From: DATHZQ01 sp035458525
GTDB lineage: Bacteria; Actinomycetota; Acidimicrobiia; Spongiisociales; UBA5794
NCBI GenBank assembly: GCA_035458525.1
Contig: DATHZQ010000040.1
Location: forward strand, 1-64,000
Length of the DNA stretch: 64,000 bases
Direction: 5' to 3'
Part shown: positions 15,022-22,963 of the stretch, piece by piece
Position numbering within the stretch: position 1 is the stretch's first letter
How the letters are laid out: each line of letters starts with the position of its first letter
Translations under genes and position numbers: made by a program
Notes under the pieces: generated by a model
Told to the model about the DNA's origin: nothing
The model's database searches: none
The model's input: the letters and a program-made list of their open reading frames with translations, nothing else

Positions 15022-15741
15022 GTGCTCAAGTTCTCTCTCGGCGACGTGCCGGTTCGTGTCCACTTCTCGTTCTTGCTGATCGCGTTCATCTTCCCCGCCG
15101 ACCGTCTCGTCGATCGGGGGGCCTGGGTGCTCGTCGCGTTCCTGGCGATCCTGTTGCACGAGGCCGGGCATGCGTTCTCGGCACGCCACTATGGCGCCGA
15201 ACCGGTGACCATCACCCTCTTTGCGCTGGGTGGGGTCACGGTGTACCCAGCCACGAAGGATCTGACGGCACCGCGCCGACTCGTCATCTCGGCAATGGGA
15301 TCGATCGTTGGCATCGTTACCGGCGGCATCGTGCTGCTCATGGCCCGTGCCGGTGTGTTCGACAATGCCAGCGCAGTGGTCGAAGTCGCAGTTACAGGAT
15401 TCGTGTGGGCGTCGCTCGGATGGGGACTGCTCAACTGGATTCCGATTCGTCCGCTCGACGGCGGAGCGATGCTCACGAGCTTCCTCGAGATCGTCTGGCC
15501 GAGCCGGGCCCTCATTGCCGCCAAGGTCGTTTCGGTCATCTTCGGTGTCGGGGCCGCATATCTCCTATGGCAATTCGACTCTCCGTTCGGCGCCGTGTTC
15601 GTCCTCTTCATCATGATGATGGGCCTGGGGGGTCGTGACGGGGCACCGGACGACGAGGACGAGGCCGCGATCTCCCCCGAGGTCGTCGATCCCGAGCCAC
15701 GTCGGGTGAGCGACGACCCGCCCCCCGAGTTCCCGATCTGA
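15022..15741 (+). CDS. Site-2 protease family (M50) membrane metalloprotease
   Basis: This 239-aa integral membrane protein starts at GTG (MLKFSLGDVPVRVHFSFLL). The zinc motif HEAGH lies in the second hydrophobic segment (residues 46-50), and the third-ligand motif NWIPIRPLDGG lies near residue 141. About four to five membrane segments are visible. The C-terminus after about residue 205 is a short acidic, proline-rich cytoplasmic tail. Family members cleave substrates within the membrane. No anti-sigma factor or sigma gene is adjacent, so the substrate is unknown. It diverges from the truncated acylase. Confidence 0.88.
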   Translation: MLKFSLGDVPVRVHFSFLLIAFIFPADRLVDRGAWVLVAFLAILLHEAGHAFSARHYGAEPVTITLFALGGVTVYPATKDLTAPRRLVISAMGSIVGIVTGGIVLLMARAGVFDNASAVVEVAVTGFVWASLGWGLLNWIPIRPLDGGAMLTSFLEIVWPSRALIAAKVVSVIFGVGAAYLLWQFDSPFGAVFVLFIMMMGLGGRDGAPDDEDEAAISPEVVDPEPRRVSDDPPPEFPI

Positions 15742-15792
15742 CACGGTGCTTTGCGGCCGCCCGACGTGCCGCCGCGGGGCGCATCTACTAAG

Positions 15793-15804
15793 TTGTCTAT
15801 ACAG
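15793..15804 (+). promoter_or_regulatory. Putative GntR operator upstream of the Gfo/Idh-nagB pair
   Basis: TTGTCTATACAG matches the first 11 bases of the operator half-palindrome in front of the GntR gene (33421-33431, TTGTCTATACA). It lies 53 bp upstream of the Gfo/Idh/MocA start. A shared 11-mer at the only two plausible control regions suggests both loci answer to the same regulator. Confidence 0.6.
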
Positions 15805-15856
15805 GTTGCCACGGTGTCGATGACACTCCGGCTGGTCGGTGCGAAGGAAGGATCCG

Positions 15857-17056
15857 ATGATGGAAGGACGCAAGATCTCGATGCTGGGCACCGGCTTGAT
15901 CGGCGATTTCTACACGATGACCCTGCACGGTCAGCGGAGCCGCGATCGGGTCGACCTCGTCTACTCCCGGACGGCCGAGCGCGGTGAGGCGTTTGCGTCG
16001 CGGTGGGACATCCCGCGCAGCACGACGAGCTTGGAAGAAGCCGTCACCGACCCGGCGACGGACACCGTGGTCGTCGGGCTCCCGAACTTCCTCCACGAGG
16101 AAGCCATCGCCATGGCGGCCGACGCCGGCAAGGCGATCCTCTGCACCAAGCCGCTGGCGACCTCGGGCCAGGAGGCCAAACGCATCCTCGACAAGGTCGA
16201 GTCGGCAGGCGTGTTCGCGGGTTACCTGGAAGATCTCTGCTACACGCCCAAGACCCTCAAGGCGATCGCCGCCGTGCAAGGCGGGTCGATCGGCGACGTG
16301 ACGTGGGTGCGGTCCCGCGAGACCCATCCAGGACCCCACAGTGCATGGTTCTGGGACAAGGACAAGGCGGGTGGCGGCGCCATCGTCGATCTCGGCTGTC
16401 ATTGCATCGAGATCATCCGCAGCTTCGTCGGCAAGGGCAACCGACCCGTCGAGGTGATGGCGTGGACAGACACGCTCGTCCATCCAATCAAGGCCGAGGA
16501 CAACGCCGTCGTCTTGATCAAGTTCGAGTCGGGGGCGCTCGGCCAGTTCGAGGTGAGCTGGACGTTCCGCGGTGGGATGGATCTGCGCGACGAGGTTGCC
16601 GGTACCGAAGGGACGATCTGGCTGAACCATTTCCTCCGCACGGGGTATGAGATGTACACCACAGGCGGCGGCGGCGGCTACGTCGCGGAGAAGCTCGAAT
16701 CGTCGGAGGGATGGCTGTTCCCGGTGGGGGACGAGGTGGCCGAGCTCGGCTACGTGGACATGTTCACCGACATGTTCGAGTCGATGGAGAGCGGCACCGA
16801 ACCGCGCGAGACGTTCTACGACGGCTATGTCGTGAACACCATCATGGATGCCGCCTACCGCTCTGCCGAGTCCCGGCAATGGGAGCCGGTCGATGTCGAA
16901 TGGCGTGGCGGCACGACACCGCGGATCGCCAAGGACGTTGCCACGCATGAAGGGCATGCGATCGTGAAAGAGGAGATCCTGCCGGACGGGCGGCGCAAGC
17001 TGATGCTCAGCCACAACGAGACCGGGGCAGTCTTCGATCTGGTCACCGAGGGGTAG
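15857..17056 (+). CDS. Gfo/Idh/MocA family oxidoreductase
   Basis: This 399-aa NAD(P)-dependent sugar or polyol dehydrogenase has an N-terminal Rossmann fold (ISMLGTGLIGDFY, residues about 7-19) and a C-terminal alpha/beta domain with the DLGCHCIEIIRSF motif. The usual EKP dinucleotide/substrate motif reads CTKPLA: the lysine is kept and the Glu is replaced. The start ATG at 15857 is preceded by AAGGAAGGA; a GTG 18 nt upstream is less likely. It is the first gene of a short forward operon with nagB (14-nt gap), downstream of a putative GntR operator. The substrate is unknown. Confidence 0.85.
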   Translation: MMEGRKISMLGTGLIGDFYTMTLHGQRSRDRVDLVYSRTAERGEAFASRWDIPRSTTSLEEAVTDPATDTVVVGLPNFLHEEAIAMAADAGKAILCTKPLATSGQEAKRILDKVESAGVFAGYLEDLCYTPKTLKAIAAVQGGSIGDVTWVRSRETHPGPHSAWFWDKDKAGGGAIVDLGCHCIEIIRSFVGKGNRPVEVMAWTDTLVHPIKAEDNAVVLIKFESGALGQFEVSWTFRGGMDLRDEVAGTEGTIWLNHFLRTGYEMYTTGGGGGYVAEKLESSEGWLFPVGDEVAELGYVDMFTDMFESMESGTEPRETFYDGYVVNTIMDAAYRSAESRQWEPVDVEWRGGTTPRIAKDVATHEGHAIVKEEILPDGRRKLMLSHNETGAVFDLVTEG

Positions 17057-17070
17057 CTATCGACGTCCAG

Positions 17071-17760
17071 GTGCTCCCGATCGCCGATTGGGGCGATGGG
17101 ATTGGCCGCAGGCTCTTCGAGGCGATCGCGGCCCGGCCCGCTCTCAGGCTGTGCCTGCCCACGGGCAGTACGCCCATGCCGGCGTATCGCTCATTCGCCC
17201 ACCGGGGAGGGAGCTTGCGTGACGCGACCGTCTTCCTGCTCGACGAGTTCGGTTTGCCTCCCGGCCACCCGGCGCGCGGTGACTCGATGATTCGGCGCAC
17301 CTTGCTGGATCATCTCGAGGGACCGCCGCAGCACATGCATGCCCTGGATCCGGCGGCATCAGATCTTGTCGCCGAATGTCACCGCTACGAGGCCGCCGTC
17401 TTGGACGGTGGGCTCGACCTGACGCTGCTGGGGCTCGGCGGCAACGGGCATCTCGGGCTCAACGAGCCGGGGTCGGAGCGTGCGACGCGGACTCGGCGGG
17501 TCGCGTTGGCGGCGGAGACGATCGAGCATGCCGAGGAGTACGGGTCGGGTGAGCGTCCGGCGTGGGGCCTCACGATGGGGATCGGGACGATCCTCGAGAG
17601 CCGGGAGGTCTGGCTACTGGTCACCGGCGCCCACAAAGCAGCAATCTTGCGCCGGGCCCTGTCGGGGCCGATCGGCGCCGAGGTGCCCGCGTCGTACCTG
17701 CGCACGCATCGGAATGCACTGGTCCTCGCCGACGAGGCGGCAGCCGTACAACTCGGCTGA
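17071..17760 (+). CDS. nagB: Glucosamine-6-phosphate deaminase-like protein (NagB/6PGL family)
   Basis: This 229-aa member of the NagB/6-phosphogluconolactonase superfamily has LPTGSTP (phosphate loop, about residues 29-35), LDEFGLPPGHPARGDSM (catalytic Asp region, about 57-73) and GLGGNGHLGLNEPG (His and Glu of the active site). The NEPG end favours deaminase over lactonase. NagB enzymes convert glucosamine-6-phosphate to fructose-6-phosphate and ammonia. It starts at GTG 14 nt after the Gfo/Idh gene without a clear ribosome-binding site, so it is probably coupled. It converges on the MetE-like gene with a 3-bp gap. Confidence 0.82.
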   Translation: MLPIADWGDGIGRRLFEAIAARPALRLCLPTGSTPMPAYRSFAHRGGSLRDATVFLLDEFGLPPGHPARGDSMIRRTLLDHLEGPPQHMHALDPAASDLVAECHRYEAAVLDGGLDLTLLGLGGNGHLGLNEPGSERATRTRRVALAAETIEHAEEYGSGERPAWGLTMGIGTILESREVWLLVTGAHKAAILRRALSGPIGAEVPASYLRTHRNALVLADEAAAVQLG

Positions 17761-17763
17761 GCT

Positions 17764-18792
17764 TCACGAGGATTGGCGGGCCCGGCGGGCGCCTTCGACC
17801 ATGTTGGCCAGCTTGTTCCGGCTGGCCCACCGCGCGGTCTGGGAAAGGCCACAATCCGGGGCCACGGCGAGCCGGTCCGCCGGGACGTAGCGCAAGCACT
17901 GGGCGATGCGGGCGGCGACGTCATCTGCGGTCTCGATGTAGTAGCTCTTGACGTCGATGACGCCGACATTGACGTCCTTGGTCTCGGCGATCTCGCCGAT
18001 CCGCTCCAACTCGGCGAACTCGCGACTGGCCATCTCGAGGTGGATCTCGTCGGCGGCCAGACCGAGGAAGGCCGGAAACATCGGTGCGTAGCGGCGCGGC
18101 GCCACCGCTCTCGCCTTGAAGTTTCCGAAGCAGAGGTGGGCGCCGAGGTAGCACCGGCCAACGACAGGTTCGACGGTCCGGTTGTAGATATCGACGAGGC
18201 GATCCGGGTCCTCGCGATACGCGTAGCAACTCATCGAGGGCTCGTCGACGGTCACGACCTCGCAGCCCGCATCGACCAGGCGCACGAGTTCGTCCCGCAC
18301 CAGAGGAACAAGTGCTTCGGTCACTGCGTAGCGATCGGGGTAGTCGGCATTGGGGAGCAGCCTCCCCGAAAGGGTGTAGGGACCCGGGATGGATGCCTTG
18401 AGGCGCGGTCCCTCGGGGGCGAGCGCAACCAGGCGGGCATACTCCTCGACCACGCCGAGCCCGCGTGGCGCACGCAGCTCGCCAACGATCTCGTGCTTGC
18501 CACGCTGGTCGTGGGCCGGAGGACCCCAGCGACGCACGGTGGACAGATCTGGTTCGATGCCGTCGAGAAACCCGTAGAAGGAGAGATTGAAGTCGAAGCG
18601 TGTCTGCTCGCCGTCGCTGATGACGTCGAGGCCGGCCCGAACCTGGTCCATGACGGCCGCGATGGTTGCGTCGTCCTGCATCTCGGCGATGTCGGCCGGT
18701 CCGAATGCATCGAGGTCGGCGGAGGCGTGCTCGAGCCAGCCCGGAAACGGGTAGCTCCCGATGACGGTGGTGACGATGGGGTCGTGCGGCAT
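17764..18792 (-). CDS. MetE-like (cobalamin-independent methionine synthase C-terminal domain) protein
   Basis: This single-domain 342-aa protein is related to the catalytic half of MetE. It starts TTVIGSYPFPGW and shows a zinc site with His and Cys in GAHLCFGN (about residues 219-226), Glu in IHLEMASRE and a final Cys in VAPDCGLSQ. SDGEQTRFDF is also typical. Full MetE is about 750 aa with a duplicated barrel; this form has only one barrel. It is the last gene of the catabolic gene train, 25 nt after the DUF4432 gene. A methyl-transfer role on a pathway intermediate is possible but unproven. Confidence 0.8.
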   Translation of the reverse strand: MPHDPIVTTVIGSYPFPGWLEHASADLDAFGPADIAEMQDDATIAAVMDQVRAGLDVISDGEQTRFDFNLSFYGFLDGIEPDLSTVRRWGPPAHDQRGKHEIVGELRAPRGLGVVEEYARLVALAPEGPRLKASIPGPYTLSGRLLPNADYPDRYAVTEALVPLVRDELVRLVDAGCEVVTVDEPSMSCYAYREDPDRLVDIYNRTVEPVVGRCYLGAHLCFGNFKARAVAPRRYAPMFPAFLGLAADEIHLEMASREFAELERIGEIAETKDVNVGVIDVKSYYIETADDVAARIAQCLRYVPADRLAVAPDCGLSQTARWASRNKLANMVEGARRARQSS

Positions 18793-18817
18793 GCGTTGCT
18801 CCTCTGTCAGTGCGGCC

Positions 18818-19822
18818 CTATTCGGACGAGGCTCGACCGCTCACCGATTCCACGTCAACCGTGAGGCGAGTTCTTCTCGTCTCGCCTGGCGGCAGGGTTG
18901 GCAGGGTGAGGGCGTTGCGTTCGAAGGCTCGGCCCCGTGTCCCGCAGTTCGCCGGTTCTATCCCGAGAACCGACATGCCGGGGTTGGGGTCGATCCACTG
19001 GTTGAGCCGGGGGAGCGCGGTGCGATCCCACGAGATCGTGAGGCGCAGGCCGACTTGCGTGTTCTCCAGGACGGCGCGGCCCACCGGTGCCTCTCCGAGG
19101 TCGTGCTCGAGTACGCGCTCCGAGCTTTCGGTGACGGGCGGAGGTTGTCGCCAGGTGTCGATCGCAGCTTCCGATGCAGGGTCGCGGGCTCGGGTTGCGT
19201 GGACGGGCATGTCGAGCGTGGCCGGTGGAGCCCACAGGGGAGCGCCGAAGTTGAAGTGGTAGAGCAGCGGCACGGCCGCTGCTTCGTCGCCGAGATTCTC
19301 GGTCGCGTCGGCGAGCTCGATCCGCCCGGATCCTGCGTGGACCACGATCGAGCGGCGATGGCGCAGCGGCCCCGGCTGTGCGGGGTCGGTCACGACGCCG
19401 GTCACCTCGACCTTCGCACCTTCTGGCGTCACCGTGCGCCTGGCGTCGACGTCCTGCGCCGCCAGGTGTGAGTAGGTGCCGTGAAGCCCGTGTCCCTCTG
19501 AAGGCATGCCGACATTGCGGAGCCCGGACGTGGTCATCAATCCGCCGATGAATGCCGAGCTCCATCGCATCCCCTCGAGGTACTTCAGCGGCTTGGTTTC
19601 TCCGGTCGTCGATATCCAGGCCAAGGGGATGCCTTGGAACCATGCCTGACCCAGGTCGAGGCCGCGATCTGGATAGATGCGCACCGAAATGCCGTTACAG
19701 ACGGCCACGTCGATCACCCGCATGCCGGCGCCGTTCCCGCGCGTGAGCTCGGCTTCGGAGATGGCGGCGACGGCGTCGAGATTGGCGAGCCGGCCCGACT
19801 GCAGCGCGTCGTGGATGTTCAT
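18818..19822 (-). CDS. DUF4432 (aldose-1-epimerase-like) protein
   Basis: This 334-aa protein starts MNIHDALQSGRLANLD. It resembles DUF4432 proteins, which share the galactose-mutarotase beta-sandwich. Recognisable parts are RIYPDRGLDLGQAWF (about residues 48-62), GLMTTSGLRNVG, GHGLHGTYS and a late GIEPANCGTRGRA. The conserved HG in GLHG and the Glu of GIEPAN fit mutarotase-type catalytic positions. Such genes usually sit in sugar-catabolic operons. A role in anomer or epimer interconversion is inferred. It begins 1 nt after the SMP-30 remnant and was probably coupled to it. Confidence 0.75.
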   Translation of the reverse strand: MNIHDALQSGRLANLDAVAAISEAELTRGNGAGMRVIDVAVCNGISVRIYPDRGLDLGQAWFQGIPLAWISTTGETKPLKYLEGMRWSSAFIGGLMTTSGLRNVGMPSEGHGLHGTYSHLAAQDVDARRTVTPEGAKVEVTGVVTDPAQPGPLRHRRSIVVHAGSGRIELADATENLGDEAAAVPLLYHFNFGAPLWAPPATLDMPVHATRARDPASEAAIDTWRQPPPVTESSERVLEHDLGEAPVGRAVLENTQVGLRLTISWDRTALPRLNQWIDPNPGMSVLGIEPANCGTRGRAFERNALTLPTLPPGETRRTRLTVDVESVSGRASSE

Positions 19823-19823
19823 G

Positions 19824-20141
19824 TCACACCGGCCGCCCATGCGGTGGGAAGGTGCGGGACGACCCGGCGATCTCGGTTTCCAGCAGCGTGAGGTGCCACC
19901 GTCCAGAATCGGCCGGAACGAGGCGCCGCCGGTTGTCACCGATGAAGGAGACGTTGATCGGTGCCGCCAAGCCGCGCGCGATGCCCACGGCGTAGGCCTG
20001 GCCTAAGCCGCGCGCGATGCCCACGGCGTAGGCCCGGCCGTCCTCGCCACCGACAGAGAGGACGTTGCTGCCGTGGTCGTGCGAAACACCCTCCGGGTGG
20101 TTGAGCCCATCGACGAGCGCCTCGACGCCTGTGACCTGCAT
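19824..20141 (-). pseudogene. Internally deleted SMP-30/gluconolactonase-like remnant
   Basis: This 105-aa open frame starts at an ATG overlapping the SDR stop (TGATG). Its N-terminus (LVDGLNHPEGV) matches the start of SMP-30/LRE lactonases, and its C-terminus (INVSFIGDN and DSGRWHLTLLETEIAG) matches their final blade. The roughly 180 central residues, with the metal ligands, are missing. They are replaced by a duplicated AYAVGIARGL segment encoded by a 36-bp-period direct repeat. The frame is intact, so a short peptide could be made, but lactonase activity is very unlikely. The normal length is about 280-300 aa. Confidence 0.75.
19969..20034. repeat. 36-bp-period direct repeat at deletion junction
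   Basis: Two identical 30-bp copies (19969-19998 and 20005-20034) have a period of 36 bp, which keeps the reading frame. They lie exactly where the central part of the SMP-30-like gene is missing, consistent with a recombination or slippage junction. Confidence 0.85.
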
Positions 20142-20944
20142 CAGTCGAGGGCGTGGCCGACGGTGCCGTTGATCACCAAGCCGCCGTCCACGACGATCTC
20201 TTGGCCGGTCAGGTAGCGGGAACCACGGGATGCGACGAAGACGACGACGTCGGCGATCTCGTCCTCTGCGCCGATGCGACCGAGAGGGATCCGGTGCTCG
20301 TAGGTGCGCCGTACCTCGGGGGTGTACGCCTTGGCGTTGAGCGGGGTATCGGTGGCGCCCGGCGAGACGGCGTTGACGGTGACGTTGTGCTCTGCGGCCT
20401 CGAGCGCCAGCGTCTTGGTGAGACCAACGATCCCGCCTTTGGCCGTGATGTAGGCGCCGAGGTTGGCAACAACGAGCACGTCCGCCGCCGAGGTGATGTT
20501 GATGATGCGGCCCCGCTGCTGCGGGTACATCGCCAGGGCGGCAGCACGGCAGCCGTAGAAGAAGCCGTGGAGGTTGGCGCCGAGGAGGCCGTGCCAGTCC
20601 TCGTCGCTCGTCTCGATGAGCGGCTTGACCATGAGCCGGGCAGCGTTGTTCACCCAGATGTCCACGGAGCCCCACCGCTGCGTGGCCTCGGATGCCAGCC
20701 GTGCGGCAGTAGCCGGCTCCGCCGTGTCGCCCTGGAACACGATGGCCTCGCGCCCTGCGGCTTCGATCGCAGCGGTGACGGCAGCGGCGCCGTCGTGATC
20801 GGAGTAGTAGCACCCCGCCACGTTGGCGCCCGCCCGCGCCAGCGCGCCCGCGACGGCGCGGCCGATGCCGTTGGAGACTCCGGTGACGACGGCGTTGGGC
20901 CCCACCAGCGAGTTGTGGATGACGGTGGATTCAGGGCTGGTCAT
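20141..20944 (-). CDS. SDR-family NAD(P)-dependent dehydrogenase
   Basis: This 267-aa classical short-chain dehydrogenase has the cofactor motif TGVSNGIG (about residues 21-28), NNAARL, the catalytic Ser in INITSAAD and the YITAK Tyr-Lys pair, followed by NAVSPGATDTP. SDRs of this length in such operons usually oxidise a sugar or polyol hydroxyl, sometimes giving a lactone. It starts 31 nt after the MDR dehydrogenase gene and overlaps the lactonase remnant. A dehydrogenase next to a lactonase is a common pairing, which supports an originally oxidative route. Confidence 0.88.
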   Translation of the reverse strand: MTSPESTVIHNSLVGPNAVVTGVSNGIGRAVAGALARAGANVAGCYYSDHDGAAAVTAAIEAAGREAIVFQGDTAEPATAARLASEATQRWGSVDIWVNNAARLMVKPLIETSDEDWHGLLGANLHGFFYGCRAAALAMYPQQRGRIINITSAADVLVVANLGAYITAKGGIVGLTKTLALEAAEHNVTVNAVSPGATDTPLNAKAYTPEVRRTYEHRIPLGRIGAEDEIADVVVFVASRGSRYLTGQEIVVDGGLVINGTVGHALD

Positions 20945-20975
20945 CTCGTAGAGCCTTTCGCTTGTCGCCGTCGAG

Positions 20976-22001
20976 TCAGTTCGCTCGCGGATCGAGCACG
21001 ATCTTCATGCCCTCGCCGCGCCGGGTGGCGTCGAAGGCTCGTTCCCAGTCGGCCAGCGGGACGACCTCGGAGACGAGCGGGTCGAGTCGAACCAGGCCTG
21101 CGTCGAGGAGGTGCATGGCCCGGCGCCACGAGCTCGGGGTGCTGGCGTTGCCGGACGTGAGCGTGATTTCGCCGTAGAGGATCACGTCCAGTGGGACCTC
21201 GATCGGTTTGCCGAAGATGCCGACTTGTAGGTAGCGCCCACCCTTGCGGACGGCGCCGAATGCCATCGTCGCCCCTCCCTGGTGGCCGGAGGCTTCGGCC
21301 ACGACGTCGAAGGTCCCCACATCGTCCGCCCCGGACACCGTGACCGTGTGCAGGCCGAGGGAGGACGCCAGATCCAGGCGCGCTCGGTCCCTCGGCAGGC
21401 CGACGAGGGTCACGTCGCCTCCGGCCGCTCGCGCTGCCTGGGCGGTGAGGAGGCCCATCGTGCCGGGGCCGACGACGAGCACCCGGTCTCCCGCGTTGAC
21501 CACGGCAGGGTCGAAGAGGCAGCGTGCCACGCACGCCAGCGGCTCGGCGAGGGCGCCGGCGTATCTGCCGACGCCGCCCGGAAGACGCCACAGGTTCATC
21601 GCCGGGAGCGTGAGCCACCGGGCGAAGCCGCCGTCGACCCGAGAGCCGATCGATCGCCTGGCGTCACAGAGATTGGGTCGGCCGCTGCGGCAGAACGCAC
21701 ACCGCTCGCAGCACTCGTAGTACGTCTCGCAGGCAACCCTGGCGCCTTGCCAGCTGGGGTCGACGCCCTCGCCGAGCAGCACCACCTCCCCGGTGACCTC
21801 GTGTCCCATGGTCACCGGAGGCTCGGAGGGAAACTCGTCCTCGGCGATGTGGAGATCGGTACCGCAGATGCCGGTCGCCAGAACCTCGATCGTCACCTCG
21901 CCGAATCCCGGTCGACGTACCGGTTGCGTCCGCATCCCCAGGTTCCCGGCACCCGGCGCCAGCTTGCCGACAGCGAGGGTGGTCTCCGGGAGGGACGTCA
22001 T
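20976..22001 (-). CDS. Zinc-dependent medium-chain alcohol dehydrogenase
   Basis: This 341-aa MDR enzyme resembles threonine or sorbitol dehydrogenases. It has the catalytic-zinc region GICGTDLHIAEDEFP and GHEVTGEV (about residues 46-75), a four-Cys structural zinc lobe (ECCERCAFCRSGRPNLC), and the Rossmann motif VLVVGPGTMGLLTA (about 172-185). It probably oxidises a secondary alcohol of a sugar intermediate using NAD(P)+. The ATG overlaps the stop of the phosphotriesterase-like gene (ATGA), so the two are translationally coupled. Confidence 0.9.
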   Translation of the reverse strand: MTSLPETTLAVGKLAPGAGNLGMRTQPVRRPGFGEVTIEVLATGICGTDLHIAEDEFPSEPPVTMGHEVTGEVVLLGEGVDPSWQGARVACETYYECCERCAFCRSGRPNLCDARRSIGSRVDGGFARWLTLPAMNLWRLPGGVGRYAGALAEPLACVARCLFDPAVVNAGDRVLVVGPGTMGLLTAQAARAAGGDVTLVGLPRDRARLDLASSLGLHTVTVSGADDVGTFDVVAEASGHQGGATMAFGAVRKGGRYLQVGIFGKPIEVPLDVILYGEITLTSGNASTPSSWRRAMHLLDAGLVRLDPLVSEVVPLADWERAFDATRRGEGMKIVLDPRAN

Positions 22002-22963
22002 GCAGCGGGCTCCACGAAAGGAAAGAAGGCCGCCGGGTTGCCGGCAAGCATCCGTTCGATGGCGGCGTCGTCGGCGCCGCGTCGTTCCAGGAGCGGCAGG
22101 ACTTCGACGGCGAGCGCGGCGAGGCCGGGGCTCCCCCCGAGCGAGGTCCACATCGATGGGCGCGCTCCGTCGGTGCCGAGCATCAGCCGCTCGGCGAGCC
22201 CCCGCTCGAGCATCGCACCGATCAGCTCCACCGTGGGGTTGTTCATGTCGAGCGGATGGCGCAGGGTCTGGTCGTACTCGAGATACGCGCCGCTTGCGGC
22301 CAGCTCGGCGTGATACCCGAGATCGTTCGCCTTGTCGGTATGGGACAGCACGATGCGGCCGGCGTCGACCCCCAACTCGGTGAGTGCGGCGACCTGCTCC
22401 AATCCCCCGTGCCCGCCTTCGCAGTGCGTGAGGATCGGCGCACCCGTCTTCAGGTGGGTCTCCGCCGCTGCGGCAAACACCCGGCGATCCCGATCGTCGA
22501 GCTGGGGTTGCAGGGTGCCGACCTTGATGAGGCCGGCGCGGTGCTCGCTGCGATCGATGATCGGGGCGCCGTAGTCGAATCGGTCGATGCCCTCCTCGAT
22601 GTCGGCGATGAAGAGCCAAGCGAGGGTCGAAGGGTCGAGATCGCTCGTCCACGAGAACCCCGGATACCAACGCTGCGTGTGCAGACCGGTCGTGGCGATC
22701 ACGTGAACGCCGCTCCGCCGGCTGATGTCGGCGAGCCGCTCCGGGTGGCGGCCTGTGGCGCACGGTAGGGCGTCGACCACCGTGGTCACTCCGGCGGCTG
22801 CGCACAACGCAAGCTCGGCGACCGCGGCATCGATGTCGTTGAGCACGATCTCGGCGAAGCGGTCCTCGACGAGCGGTGCGTCGATGACGAGATGCTCGTG
22901 GGCGTAGGTCCTGCCCAGGGACTCGGGCGGGACGTCCCCGAGCACGGTCCTGGCATTCTTCAT
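21998..22963 (-). CDS. Phosphotriesterase-like amidohydrolase (lactonase/deacylase candidate)
   Basis: This 321-aa TIM-barrel protein of the phosphotriesterase family has the metal ligands HEH (residues 22-24), the bridging Lys in LIKVGTLQ, His in ILTHCEGG, His in VLSHTDKAND and Asp in MLGTDGARPS, so a binuclear site is complete. Natural substrates of relatives are mostly lactones, including sugar lactones. This makes it a candidate to replace the decayed SMP-30 lactonase of the same operon. It overlaps both neighbours by 4 nt. True phosphotriesterase activity is not implied. Confidence 0.82.
   Translation of the reverse strand: MKNARTVLGDVPPESLGRTYAHEHLVIDAPLVEDRFAEIVLNDIDAAVAELALCAAAGVTTVVDALPCATGRHPERLADISRRSGVHVIATTGLHTQRWYPGFSWTSDLDPSTLAWLFIADIEEGIDRFDYGAPIIDRSEHRAGLIKVGTLQPQLDDRDRRVFAAAAETHLKTGAPILTHCEGGHGGLEQVAALTELGVDAGRIVLSHTDKANDLGYHAELAASGAYLEYDQTLRHPLDMNNPTVELIGAMLERGLAERLMLGTDGARPSMWTSLGGSPGLAALAVEVLPLLERRGADDAAIERMLAGNPAAFFPFVEPAA

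Noticed and set aside
14991..15812. Missing N-terminal half of the acylase on the reverse strand opposite the S2P gene
   Set aside because: Reverse frames there give Ser/Thr/Pro-rich noise with no acylase motifs, while the forward S2P frame is well conserved.
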